DNA from: a virus
Reading direction: 5' to 3' (one strand)
Virus record (IMG/VR): IMGVR_UViG_3300049825_000114
Coordinates: 1 to 42,543 of that record
DNA length: 42,543 nt
Position 1 is the stretch's first letter; each line of letters starts with the position of its first letter. A program made the position numbers and the translations under genes. This document shows, one piece after another, positions 18,129 to 24,471 of this stretch. The notes beneath the pieces were generated by a model that saw only the letters and a program-made list of their open reading frames with translations, had not been told where the DNA came from and made no database searches.

Positions 18129-18431
18129 CTACTCCGGCGTCGGCATGGTTATGGCGTATGCGAAAATGTTCGCCGGGGCGCCGCCCGTTAGGACCGCGCG
18201 TATACGACCCTCTGGAATCTGGAATCCGTAAGCGTTCGGCAGCGCCGTGAACGTCAGAAGAGGGTCAACATCCATCCACGTTCCGTTCGGGCTTATCATT
18301 TGCAGCTTCAGCGCGGAGCCGCCGATGGTGCCTTCGCCCATGAAGGCGCCGGGGCCACCCGGCCACATTTTATCAGTGCCGTTGCCAGTCGCCGAAATGT
18401 TCGTGAGGAGGTCTACTCTTGTGCCAGCCAA
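18129..18431 (-). CDS. Small virion-region protein, 100 aa
   Basis: TTG start at 18431, supported by GGGAGG five bases upstream inside the end of the preceding gene. The sequence MAGTRVDLLTNISATGNGTD ... GSALKLQMISPNGTWMDVDP ... PEGRIRAVLTGGAPANIFAY is a beta-rich single domain. It is similar in style to small phage head-decoration proteins, often found next to fibre genes. No certain family. Confidence 0.6.
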   Translation of the reverse strand: MAGTRVDLLTNISATGNGTDKMWPGGPGAFMGEGTIGGSALKLQMISPNGTWMDVDPLLTFTALPNAYGFQIPEGRIRAVLTGGAPANIFAYAITMPTPE

Positions 18432-18432
18432 C

Positions 18433-18615
18433 CTAACCTCCCAGCGCCGACGACGCGACGCCGACGGTACGCGCTTTCGCGCCGTAGATGATCTGGGCGG
18501 CGCGGCCCTTGCGCTTGTTCATGGAGTCGCGAGTGTCTGCCATCTCGCGCGCAACGTCGCGCGACGGCGGCAGTGGTGGCTTCTCGATCTTCGGCTGCTC
18601 GAACAGGTTCGACAT
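18433..18615 (-). CDS. Small protein after terL, 60 aa
   Basis: Begins MSNLFEQPKIEKPPLPPSRD with a GGAGG site before ATG 18615. It ends in a basic Ala-rich part (RKGRAAQIIYGAKARTVGVA). Short proteins with a proline-rich start and RRGRAATIL-like end are common between terminase and portal in podoviruses. Their role is unknown, probably head assembly. Confidence 0.65.
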   Translation of the reverse strand: MSNLFEQPKIEKPPLPPSRDVAREMADTRDSMNKRKGRAAQIIYGAKARTVGVASSALGG

Positions 18616-18629
18616 GGCGTCCCTCCAGG

Positions 18630-19949
18630 CTATGCAAACTCATCGTAGTCCGCATCGGCCCTTGCTTGCAAGCCCCCTCTGGAGGACATCCCTGAGCCCG
18701 TCATGCCCCACATTTTCTGCGCAGATGCGCCAATTTTGAAGGCGTCCGAGCCGTTGGACGACCAGTCATGGAGCGGCTTGTCCGAGAACATCTGAAGCTC
18801 GTCGGACCATTCCTTGCGGAACATCCGCAGCGCCTCGATGCCCTGCTCGCACTTTTCCAGGTCGAAATAGCAGCGCGGAAGCATCTGCCGGGCCGCGCTG
18901 ATCTGGTCGGCGGTAGACAGTTTAGGAGCAACCTTGACCCGTATACCAAGGCGAAGAAGCGTCTCTACGCGAGAGACGCCAGTTCCAAGCTCGCGGACCT
19001 TCGCGTCGTGCGGTACGATATGTGTACCGTATGCGTAACCTCGGGAGCGTAGTTCGTTTGCGTACCACGAAAGCCCAACACCGTGGTTTACCAGATAATC
19101 TATCAGCCATATCTCGCGCCCAACCTCCTGCACAAACCAGATCGCCGTCGAGTCGCGCATCCCCAAGTCCCACCACGTATGCACAAGATGATCTGTCGAG
19201 TACGGAACGCGGGTGATTTGCTTGAGCTTGTCGAGGCGCTCCATTTGTTCGCCGAAGTACGAGCCGCGCACGGCTGCGTTGAACGAGCAAAAATACTCTT
19301 GCTGGATCATCGACTCGTCCATGCCGGACTTGCGGTCTTCCTCAATGGCGCTCATGGGGATCGCGTGCGTGTCGTCTACCGTGAGTATCTCGTTGAACCA
19401 CGACGGGTTCTTGCGCGCCATGTCGTACATCTTGGCGCCGTGGTTGCGCCCGCGAGGTGTATACGGAAAAATCGCCCAGCCGCCGTTCTCGGCAAGGATG
19501 GGCCTGATGTAATCCCACGCGGCAGGGTTCGCAATCGAGAACTCAGACATCACGAGCCCCACAGGGTTCGACCCGACCAAGCTGTCGTAGTTGTCCGACC
19601 CGCACAACTGCCAGATCGAGCCGCACTTAAGCTCTATCCTCATGTCGTTTTCGTGCGTGGACTTGCGGATCACCTTTGGGAACACCGCGTCGATCAACCG
19701 GCGACCCTGCTTGTCGATGCCATCCCATATCACTTTGCGAGCCTGCTTGGCCTCAGGTAACATGTGCCAGTATACGCCGACGCGCTGGTGTGCGGCGAAC
19801 GCGGTCCAGTGCATAGCCACGGTGTCCTTACCGGCGCGGCGATGCCAAACAAGGGCCGCGCGGATGCCGCCGCCCTCCATGTAGTTCCAGAATTTTGTCT
19901 GATACGGTCTACAGGAGAACTGGTTGGGGATCGTTACTTCGATAGTCAT
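18630..19949 (-). CDS. terL: Terminase large subunit, 439 aa
   Basis: The ATPase-nuclease that packages DNA into the prohead. I chose ATG 19949 (MTIEVTIPNQF), which has a GGAGG site, over longer starts that read through a structured leader. The ATPase part shows a Walker A-like HRRAGKD (residues 36-42) and a Walker B-like VMSEFS (133-138). The nuclease part shows D261 and D266 in TWWDLGMRDSTAIWF and D315 in HDAKVRE. Length is normal for the family. It is separated from terS by eleven small genes and directly preceded by an 82-base three-way-junction-like element. Confidence 0.92.
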   Translation of the reverse strand: MTIEVTIPNQFSCRPYQTKFWNYMEGGGIRAALVWHRRAGKDTVAMHWTAFAAHQRVGVYWHMLPEAKQARKVIWDGIDKQGRRLIDAVFPKVIRKSTHENDMRIELKCGSIWQLCGSDNYDSLVGSNPVGLVMSEFSIANPAAWDYIRPILAENGGWAIFPYTPRGRNHGAKMYDMARKNPSWFNEILTVDDTHAIPMSAIEEDRKSGMDESMIQQEYFCSFNAAVRGSYFGEQMERLDKLKQITRVPYSTDHLVHTWWDLGMRDSTAIWFVQEVGREIWLIDYLVNHGVGLSWYANELRSRGYAYGTHIVPHDAKVRELGTGVSRVETLLRLGIRVKVAPKLSTADQISAARQMLPRCYFDLEKCEQGIEALRMFRKEWSDELQMFSDKPLHDWSSNGSDAFKIGASAQKMWGMTGSGMSSRGGLQARADADYDEFA

Positions 19950-19960
19950 TTGCGACCTCC

Positions 19961-20051
19961 AAAAAAAGTGCCGCCAGCGATGGGGGTCAGGCCAATGGGG
20001 GGTGGCCTGGCGCTCTTGGTGCGTGCGGGGCATGAGAGCGCCGCTGGCGGC
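19961..20051 (-). ncRNA. Putative three-way-junction RNA upstream of terL
   Basis: On the minus strand a perfect 10-bp stem P1 (20051-20042 with 19979-19970) encloses two abutting hairpins. P2 has seven or eight pairs (20041-20010) and P3 has seven (20009-19988). An eight-base linker then leads back to P1. AC and seven T follow P1, then at once the terL ribosome site GGAGG. There is no gene in 19950-20069. It could be an attenuator, a terminator or a riboswitch-like leader. An alternative is a simple processed hairpin between the HNH gene and terL. Confidence 0.5.
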
Positions 20052-20069
20052 TTGGATCGTCTAGCACGG

Positions 20070-20492
20070 TCAGAACGGCGCTTCAAGGTCTTCCGGCGCA
20101 ACTCGGTTAGCGCGCAATTTCTGCGCCATCCTGGCGCGCTTGACGCGCTTGGCCTCAGCCGCGCGAACGCCGTTCACGTGTGGAGTCACATACTCGCCGT
20201 GGTCCGGCCTGACGCACGCTGCGCTCGTGCAACGCTCGAAAACGTGGTCTTGAACTTTTCCTCGCGGCCTAGGCTCCCCGAGAACGATTTCCGTGACGAC
20301 GTGGTGGGCCAGCCGGTTCTTCCCTTTGAAACACACACGCCCATACCCATCACCCGCTACGCCGTCGCAATGTCGGGCCCCGATCCACAGCCAACAGGCC
20401 GTCGCGCGCGGGCTGGTGCGGCGTATCTTATCTCGTATACGCTTCGGCAGCCGAGCGAACGCCGCCGCTGGGTCAGCCAGCCAGGCCCTCAT
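20070..20492 (-). CDS. HNH endonuclease, 140 aa
   Basis: The core reads ACWLWIGARHCDGVAGDGYG (about residues 31-50), then KNRLAHHVVTEIVLGE (60-75), QDHVFERCTSAACVRPDHGE (81-100) and YVTPHVN. The HH...DH...C..C...H arrangement is that of small phage HNH endonucleases. ATG 20492 overlaps the upstream stop (ATGA). HNH proteins next to terL can assist packaging by cleaving concatemers; alternatively this is a homing nuclease. The basic C-terminus (EAKRVKRARMAQKLRANRVA) fits DNA binding. Confidence 0.8.
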   Translation of the reverse strand: MRAWLADPAAAFARLPKRIRDKIRRTSPRATACWLWIGARHCDGVAGDGYGRVCFKGKNRLAHHVVTEIVLGEPRPRGKVQDHVFERCTSAACVRPDHGEYVTPHVNGVRAAEAKRVKRARMAQKLRANRVAPEDLEAPF

Positions 20493-20611
20493 AGCGCAGC
20501 GTGGAGAAATCTAACTGCCGCAGACATACCCCACAGCGCCAGCAGGATCGAGCCGAACGTAGCCAGAGCTACGGCGGCGTTGGCAAGCGCGTTGCGCGTT
20601 TCTTCGTTCAC
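20489..20611 (-). CDS. Tiny membrane protein, 40 aa
   Basis: GTG 20611 has a GAGG site five bases upstream, and its stop overlaps the HNH start (ATGA). The product MNEETRNALANAAVALATFG continues into a hydrophobic helix (SILLALWGMSAAVRFLHAAL), so it is one membrane segment. A longer reading frame from 20767 would give a 92-aa protein with a Cys/His-rich front (HECPDS ... HECARCGF). It would overlap two other genes, so the short start is favoured. Confidence 0.45.
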   Translation of the reverse strand: MNEETRNALANAAVALATFGSILLALWGMSAAVRFLHAAL

Positions 20612-20613
20612 GT

Positions 20614-20709
20614 CTACCTCGCTAACAGATAATACAAAGCCACAGCGAGCGCACTCATGCAGATCGCCGCCGAAACCAGAAACACCGCCACCGCTGTCTG
20701 GGCACTCAT
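20614..20709 (-). CDS. Tiny membrane protein, 31 aa
   Basis: ATG 20709 overlaps the stop of the preceding gene (ATGA) and the TAG lies two bases before the next GTG start. The product is almost entirely one hydrophobic helix (QTAVAVFLVSAAICMSALAV, then ALYYLLAR). Two consecutive single-helix genes are reminiscent of membrane-acting accessory or holin-like toxins. Support is positional and compositional only. Confidence 0.45.
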   Translation of the reverse strand: MSAQTAVAVFLVSAAICMSALAVALYYLLAR

Positions 20710-20933
20710 GCCAAGCCTCCGTTATGCCAGGCACATACCCTCGCAGCGAGAGCGCGCGCGTCCTCATCGGTATCGCCGAAAACTCGCATGATCGCGCCGT
20801 GCTTTATCATGTCCGCTGGCGCGCAATCGACGTAGACGTTGACGCACTTGCGGAAACCTCCCGTTGCAGGATCGCATATGAAGCCGACAGTGCTGGAGGC
20901 AACCCACATGAGCCCACCTTGCGCATCGCTCAT
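20706..20933 (-). CDS. Small unknown protein, 75 aa
   Basis: ATG 20933 overlaps the upstream stop (ATGA) and its own stop overlaps the 31-aa start. Sequence MSDAQGGLMWVASSTVGFIC ... KCVNVYVDCAPADMIKHGAI ... DEDARALAARVCAWHNGGLA contains four cysteines and a helical end. No family recognised. It is part of the coupled small-gene cassette between terS and terL. Confidence 0.6.
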   Translation of the reverse strand: MSDAQGGLMWVASSTVGFICDPATGGFRKCVNVYVDCAPADMIKHGAIMRVFGDTDEDARALAARVCAWHNGGLA

Positions 20934-21445
20934 CCCTGCTCTCCCTTCGTCATGGCGGCGATGGAGCGGCAAGCGTCTTCAAAACCTCGTCCGTGCCACG
21001 TCACCTTTGGTTGTGCTAGGTGGTGGTCGGTAAACTCCACGACTTCCGCCAGCTTGGCTTCTGCGGCGTTGGCGCGGGCGTTGGCCTCCCGCCAGCTTTC
21101 CGTCATAGCGTTCGCGGTGATATTGCATGTATCCCGCTCCACCTTCAGCGCGGCGTTCTCGCGAGCGAGGCGGAGAAGGACGACCTTCATGGCGACGGCG
21201 ACATCTGTGATCGCCTTAGCGCTTCCGCCGAATCCTAGAATTAGCTCAGCGGTGAGCCGCTCGGAAAGCGCTTCGACCTCCACATTATCGACCGGCCTCG
21301 TCAGTTCCGCGTCGCTGTAGTGGGCGAGGACGACAGCGAGAGCGGCGCGCATGGCTGCAATGCCATGCGCCCTGTATGGCACAACAGGCACGGCCTCATA
21401 CGCTATGACCATCTTCTCAATCAGCGCGTCGTGCGGGGTGGTCAT
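20930..21445 (-). CDS. Coiled-coil accessory protein, 171 aa
   Basis: ATG 21445 (MTTPHDALIEKMVIAYEAVP) overlaps the upstream stop. The middle is a coiled coil, LARENAALKVERDTCNIT, then AEAKLAEVVEF, followed by a C-terminal domain ending in SIAAMTKGEQG. The LARENAALKVERD segment is shared with the 112-aa gene and EAKLAE with the 90-aa gene, at both DNA and protein level. The cassette therefore contains duplicated coiled-coil modules. Similar Ala/Glu-rich accessory proteins occur in early regions of many phages; function unknown. Confidence 0.65.
   Translation of the reverse strand: MTTPHDALIEKMVIAYEAVPVVPYRAHGIAAMRAALAVVLAHYSDAELTRPVDNVEVEALSERLTAELILGFGGSAKAITDVAVAMKVVLLRLARENAALKVERDTCNITANAMTESWREANARANAAEAKLAEVVEFTDHHLAQPKVTWHGRGFEDACRSIAAMTKGEQG
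21135..21169. repeat. Direct repeat coding for LARENAALKVERD, copy 1
   Basis: Twenty-nine identical bases (starting CGCTCCACCTTCAGC on the plus strand), one mismatch, then five more identical bases, shared with 21763-21797. Both copies encode the same coiled-coil segment in the same frame of two genes 0.6 kb apart. This points to duplication or recombination within the cassette. Confidence 0.8.
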
Positions 21446-21714
21446 GGCTGCGCTCCCTTCGGCTGTGCGAGGGCGCGGATGGCTGCGGCACACTGCTCCA
21501 GCATTAGCCGCTCGCCATTTGAGAACGCGCGCGAACCGTCAAATAGCTTCGCCGCCTGTTCCAGCGCATCCCGCCGCGCATTCTCCAGAGCCGCCACGGC
21601 TTCCGCCAGCTTGGCTTCGAGTGCGAGGATGTGGTCACGGATAACCCAAGATGGCGGCTCCGCACCATCGCTGTGTACCCAATCCTCGACTTCGTTTGTG
21701 GGTTGGCGGCTCAT
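21442..21714 (-). CDS. Coiled-coil accessory protein, 90 aa
   Basis: ATG 21714 overlaps the upstream stop and the stop overlaps the next start. MSRQPTNEVEDWVHSDGAEP is followed by a helical region (IRDHILALEAKLAEAVAALE, then EQAAKLFDGSRAFSNGERLM) and a terminal helix. The EAKLAE helix is also found in the 171-aa neighbour, over a shared stretch of nearly 20 bases. Function unknown; the protein should form an oligomeric coiled coil. Confidence 0.6.
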   Translation of the reverse strand: MSRQPTNEVEDWVHSDGAEPPSWVIRDHILALEAKLAEAVAALENARRDALEQAAKLFDGSRAFSNGERLMLEQCAAAIRALAQPKGAQP

Positions 21715-22049
21715 CCCTGCACTCCCTCCCGTAAGGCGTATGCCTCAACTAGTGCTGCATCGCGCTCCACCTTCAGCGCGGCGTTCTCGCGGGCGAGCGT
21801 CAACAGCATTGCAGATGCTCGCTCGCCATCGGCATTCATGCGTTCGCCAAACGAATTAAGGCGGGCGATCTGCGACGACATCGCCCACACATCCGCATCC
21901 CCGACCGGCTTCTCCAGTTCCGCGATGCGGGCGGTCAGGGCGTCGATGTGGGACAATAGCTCGTCAACCGTCCACTCTGATACGTTCGCGCGCAAATCCT
22001 CGGACTCACGCAACTCCGCCAGCCGGTCGGCGCTCAACTCTCCAATCAT
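21711..22049 (-). CDS. Coiled-coil accessory protein, 112 aa
   Basis: I chose ATG 22049 (MIGELSADRLAELRE) because AGGAG lies nine bases upstream; a GTG nine bases earlier has no spacer. The whole chain is helical: EWTVDELLSHIDALTARIAE and LARENAALKVERDAALVEAY. A GTATAC palindrome lies just upstream of the ribosome site. It is related to the 171-aa gene through the shared repeat. Function unknown. Confidence 0.6.
   Translation of the reverse strand: MIGELSADRLAELRESEDLRANVSEWTVDELLSHIDALTARIAELEKPVGDADVWAMSSQIARLNSFGERMNADGERASAMLLTLARENAALKVERDAALVEAYALREGVQG
21763..21797. repeat. Direct repeat coding for LARENAALKVERD, copy 2
   Basis: Partner of 21135-21169, inside the 112-aa coiled-coil gene. 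Such repeats can drive deletion or shuffling of accessory genes. Confidence 0.8.
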
Positions 22050-22078
22050 ACCCCTCACTCCTATGTATACCTACGCGC

Positions 22079-22600
22079 CTACTTCGCCAGCGCCGCCTTC
22101 GCAGCCTGACCTGCCGGACTGTAATCGTAGTCCGTTGCAATCCGGTTAAGAACCTCACGCAAGCGATCTGCGTCAGCCGTCGCGTCTACACGCGCCTTCG
22201 CCAGGGCCTTCGCCTCAACGTCCATGCCCGCCATAACCCGCTCGCAGTTCTCGGCGAACGCCTTCTCCTGCGCGACCATCTGCGTTACGACCGGCTCGAA
22301 CTTGCGCAGCCGCGTGACCTCGTCGGCGAGCAAACGAACCGTGCCCCAGACCTCACCGTCGATGCCCCTGGTCAGCCATGCAGCAGCCCGGTCAAGGGCG
22401 CCGTCTACCGTGTCCGGCGAACTAGCAGGCAGCGCCAGCGCGGCCTGAAGCTGCGCTCTGACATCTCCGACGATCAATATAACATCGCCAAGCCCAACCC
22501 GAGTCGCATCAGTCAACCCGTCCTGCATACCGACTTCAGCCGCCTTTATCAGTGCGTCGCTAATGCGCGCGAGGATCGTCGCTGTAGGTGCGTTTGCCAC
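22079..22600 (-). CDS. Helical accessory protein, 173 aa
   Basis: GTG 22600 has AGGAG seven bases upstream, which decides the start; the frame overlaps the end of the 103-aa gene by 41 bases. The protein is nearly all helical (ISDALIKAAEVGMQDGL, VRLLADEVTRLRKFEPVVTQ, AFAENCERVMAGMDVEAKAL). It ends with YDYSPAGQAAKAALAK, a tail often seen in phage early accessory proteins. No named family and no membrane segment. Confidence 0.6.
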   Translation of the reverse strand: MANAPTATILARISDALIKAAEVGMQDGLTDATRVGLGDVILIVGDVRAQLQAALALPASSPDTVDGALDRAAAWLTRGIDGEVWGTVRLLADEVTRLRKFEPVVTQMVAQEKAFAENCERVMAGMDVEAKALAKARVDATADADRLREVLNRIATDYDYSPAGQAAKAALAK

Positions 22601-22871
22601 TTTCAATCTCCTGTAAAAAACCTTCCGACGTGCTCCAGGACGGAGGCACACCCTTGACGATCTTGAACCTTCGCGAGAACGCGATCCAGACCGCTTCCTC
22701 CATGTACATGCGCTCGATAAGCTCCTGCGAGTGTATCACGCACGAGAACACCGTGAACAAACACTCGCAGGAGTTTTCAGGGTTCTTCGGCATCCCCTGA
22801 CACCACGCGCGAAGCCCGGCCTGATAAACGGCGGCCTGTATACACCCCTCGCGCGTGCAAGACAAAATCAT
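22560..22871 (-). CDS. Cysteine-rich small protein, 103 aa
   Basis: ATG 22871 overlaps the stop of the SciP-like gene (ATGA). The first half, MILSCTREGCIQAAVYQAGL ... CQGMPKNPENSCECL ... SCVIHSQE, has several Cys/His that could bind a metal ion. The second half has an aromatic/basic segment (VWIAFSRRFKIVKGVPPSW). Longer frames upstream would overlap the SciP-like gene completely. Not recognised. Coupling suggests it is made together with the SciP-like protein. Confidence 0.55.
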   Translation of the reverse strand: MILSCTREGCIQAAVYQAGLRAWCQGMPKNPENSCECLFTVFSCVIHSQELIERMYMEEAVWIAFSRRFKIVKGVPPSWSTSEGFLQEIESGKRTYSDDPRAH

Positions 22872-23191
22872 GCAAAAACTCGTTTGTTGTGCTGCGCCGA
22901 AATCGGCCAACCCGGCTTCGCAGTGCCAGCATAAACCTGGCACCGGGAGATGCGCAAGCCAGGCTCGCCGTATTTCTTGCGCATGAACATCCAGTGCGCA
23001 AGCTCCTCGGCGGATATGCCGTATAGCTCGGTCATCTGAGCGACCGTCACGACACCGCCCTCGATCAGGCCGACCACCACACTCTTGCGGCTCACACACC
23101 AGCGGGCTCTCGGGTGGTGCAAATCCGACTTCGAAATAACGCCACGGAACTCGTCTCTGACGACGTTCGGGTCTTCAATCCTTCTGGTCAC
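22868..23191 (-). CDS. SciP-like (DUF1153) CtrA-inhibitor homologue, 107 aa
   Basis: GTG 23191 follows AAGGAG by five bases. Residues about 28-88 have the DUF1153/SciP layout: RWCVSRK (30-36), VV (39-40), GG (45-46), a helix-turn-helix with Y57, EE (62-63) and W67, then YGEPGLR (74-80) and QVY (85-87). In alphaproteobacteria SciP binds the regulator CtrA and stops it activating promoters, so this phage copy could reset the host cell-cycle programme or its own CtrA-type promoter at 24908. The 27-residue N-terminus and 20-residue C-terminus differ from host SciP. The family call is by eye. Confidence 0.78.
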   Translation of the reverse strand: MTRRIEDPNVVRDEFRGVISKSDLHHPRARWCVSRKSVVVGLIEGGVVTVAQMTELYGISAEELAHWMFMRKKYGEPGLRISRCQVYAGTAKPGWPISAQHNKRVFA

Positions 23192-23270
23192 GGCTAACTC
23201 CTTCGCTTGTGAGAACGGGCCGCACCTTACAGCACAGCCCGTTACTAAAGCGTATACAGATCGGCGGAAA

Positions 23271-23516
23271 CTACAGAGCCGCCCGAATCGCCGCGTCCTT
23301 GGCCTCCAAGAGCTTCCTGAGCGCAACCGTGCGCTCGGCGTTGCGCGGCAAGGATTCCACAACGAACATCGCCGTAGCCGCGAACACCTCGGAAATCGGC
23401 TTCAGTTTATCAGGCGGCAGGTGCGTGAACAAAAAAAACCTAATAATCGGGTCAGCCTCCGACGCGCTCATAAGACGCGTCGTCAGAGATTCCTTCAGCG
23501 CTGCACCATCTTCCAT
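23271..23516 (-). CDS. Acb2/Tad1-hairpin-domain-like small protein, 81 aa
   Basis: The sequence ADPIIRFFLFTHLPPDKL (about residues 21-38), LPRNAERTVA (56-65) and LRKLLEAKDAAIRA (66-79) follows the pattern of the Acb2/Tad1 hairpin family (hydrophobic-HLPP-...-LP-ER-AL--LLEAKDA). Known members in other phages are small sponges that bind cyclic nucleotides made by CBASS or Thoeris defence. ATG 23516 has GGAG eight bases upstream. It lies after terS and before the SciP-like gene. The family assignment is by pattern memory, so I keep it moderate. Confidence 0.55.
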   Translation of the reverse strand: MEDGAALKESLTTRLMSASEADPIIRFFLFTHLPPDKLKPISEVFAATAMFVVESLPRNAERTVALRKLLEAKDAAIRAAL

Positions 23517-23533
23517 CCTCTCTTCTCCTGCGT

Positions 23534-24402
23534 GTATACGCGGTTATCTGGCCCCCGCACGCCTCGCAAGCAAACCCCTGCGTTGGACCCTACTCAGGCA
23601 GATCGGGTATCTCATGCGGCGCCGCAGGCGTCAAGTCTCCAGGCCCGACTCCCTCCGAAATTTCCCGGAAAAAATCTGGGTCGTCGTCTTCGAGACCTCC
23701 CTCCACGGTGATCGTAATGCGGTCAACGGCGGTTTGTGTATACGTGGTTTTAGGGCGGACCCCCGGATTATGCGTGGGTCCGGGCGAGAAAGGGGGTACC
23801 GGGGTCGCTGGGGCCCCGCCCCCATCCGTATCGCGCGAGCCATTCGTGCCTACCCCTGGGTCCGCCGCGTATACGCCTGTCCCGCCCAACGCCAGGCGCT
23901 CAGCGTTTGCAGCGTGTTGCGTATACGCTGAATCGTCCCGTGTCTGGGGCTTTAGCGGCTCACTCTCAAGCGTGTGTATACCTTTCATGCCTTGTGCCGC
24001 TAGGCGTATAAGGTTCACGACCACGCCCCCGACATCCACAGCGCCAGCATCGCGCCCGTATACACGGGGCGCAATCATCGCAGCTACCTTAAGCCGTACA
24101 TCCGCCTTGACCCTGGCGCAGGCCGCGCTCTCTTTGTCCTCTGCACTATCGGCGGCCTCAATGGCCTCATCAAGCAAGCGCTGAGCGTAATCGCCCACAG
24201 CGGCGTCAAGCGCCGAACGAAACGAAGGCACCTCGCGCGCCCAGCGCAGTACCGTGCGCCTGCTCGGCGATCCTGGCGCCTCACAGGCCGCGCTGAGGCC
24301 GGAGCCCGCGATTGCGTCGAGTAGCCGCTCAGCGTCGTCAGCGGCTATAGGTATACCTAGATAGTCAGGCAGTGTGATCGTTAGAGAGTTGGCCACGTAT
24401 AC
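23534..24402. repeat. Cluster of eight GTATAC palindromes
   Basis: GTATAC at 23534, 23738, 23869, 23921, 23976, 24058, 24351 and 24397, one per about 110 bases, against about one per 640 elsewhere in the window and one per about 7000 expected by base composition. Seven lie at or in terS. It is the densest region of the genome-wide enrichment. Confidence 0.85.
23590..24396 (-). CDS. terS: Terminase small subunit, 268 aa
   Basis: Residues about 20-120 have the usual small-terminase layout. A helix-turn-helix (GSPSRRTVLRWAREVPSFRS) is followed by long helices (LDEAIEAADSAEDKESAACA) and KVAAMIAPRVYGRD, ending in a common KxPKxYG-like motif. The C-terminal half is disordered and proline/glycine-rich. 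GTG 24396 has GAGG seven bases upstream, with a GTATAC palindrome between; a GCCTC/GAGGC hairpin can hide the ribosome site. Seven of the genome's GTATAC sites lie at or in this gene (24397, 24351, 24058, 23976, 23921, 23869, 23738). Confidence 0.8.
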   Translation of the reverse strand: MANSLTITLPDYLGIPIAADDAERLLDAIAGSGLSAACEAPGSPSRRTVLRWAREVPSFRSALDAAVGDYAQRLLDEAIEAADSAEDKESAACARVKADVRLKVAAMIAPRVYGRDAGAVDVGGVVVNLIRLAAQGMKGIHTLESEPLKPQTRDDSAYTQHAANAERLALGGTGVYAADPGVGTNGSRDTDGGGAPATPVPPFSPGPTHNPGVRPKTTYTQTAVDRITITVEGGLEDDDPDFFREISEGVGPGDLTPAAPHEIPDLPE

Positions 24403-24419
24403 GCCTCGCTTGTTGAGGC
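24403..24419 (-). promoter_or_regulatory. Ribosome-site-masking hairpin of terS
   Basis: On the minus strand GCCTC pairs with GAGGC across a seven-base loop, and the GAGG of the second arm is the likely terS ribosome site. A fold here would damp terS translation until another factor opens it. The stem is only five bases, so the effect is uncertain. Confidence 0.4.
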
Positions 24420-24471
24420 CGCGACGCTAGCACACGTTGCCCGGATCGGCGAAATGGCGGATTTGCGCCAA

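Noticed and set aside
19764-21320. 518-codon open frame on the plus strand
   Set aside because: It runs antisense through the HNH gene and several stop-start coupled minus-strand genes, has low-complexity Arg/Ser/Pro composition and no credible ribosome site.
23085-23931. Two plus-strand open frames of 208 and 240 codons
   Set aside because: They lie antisense to the SciP-like, Acb2-like and terS genes, which show family patterns and good start signals.
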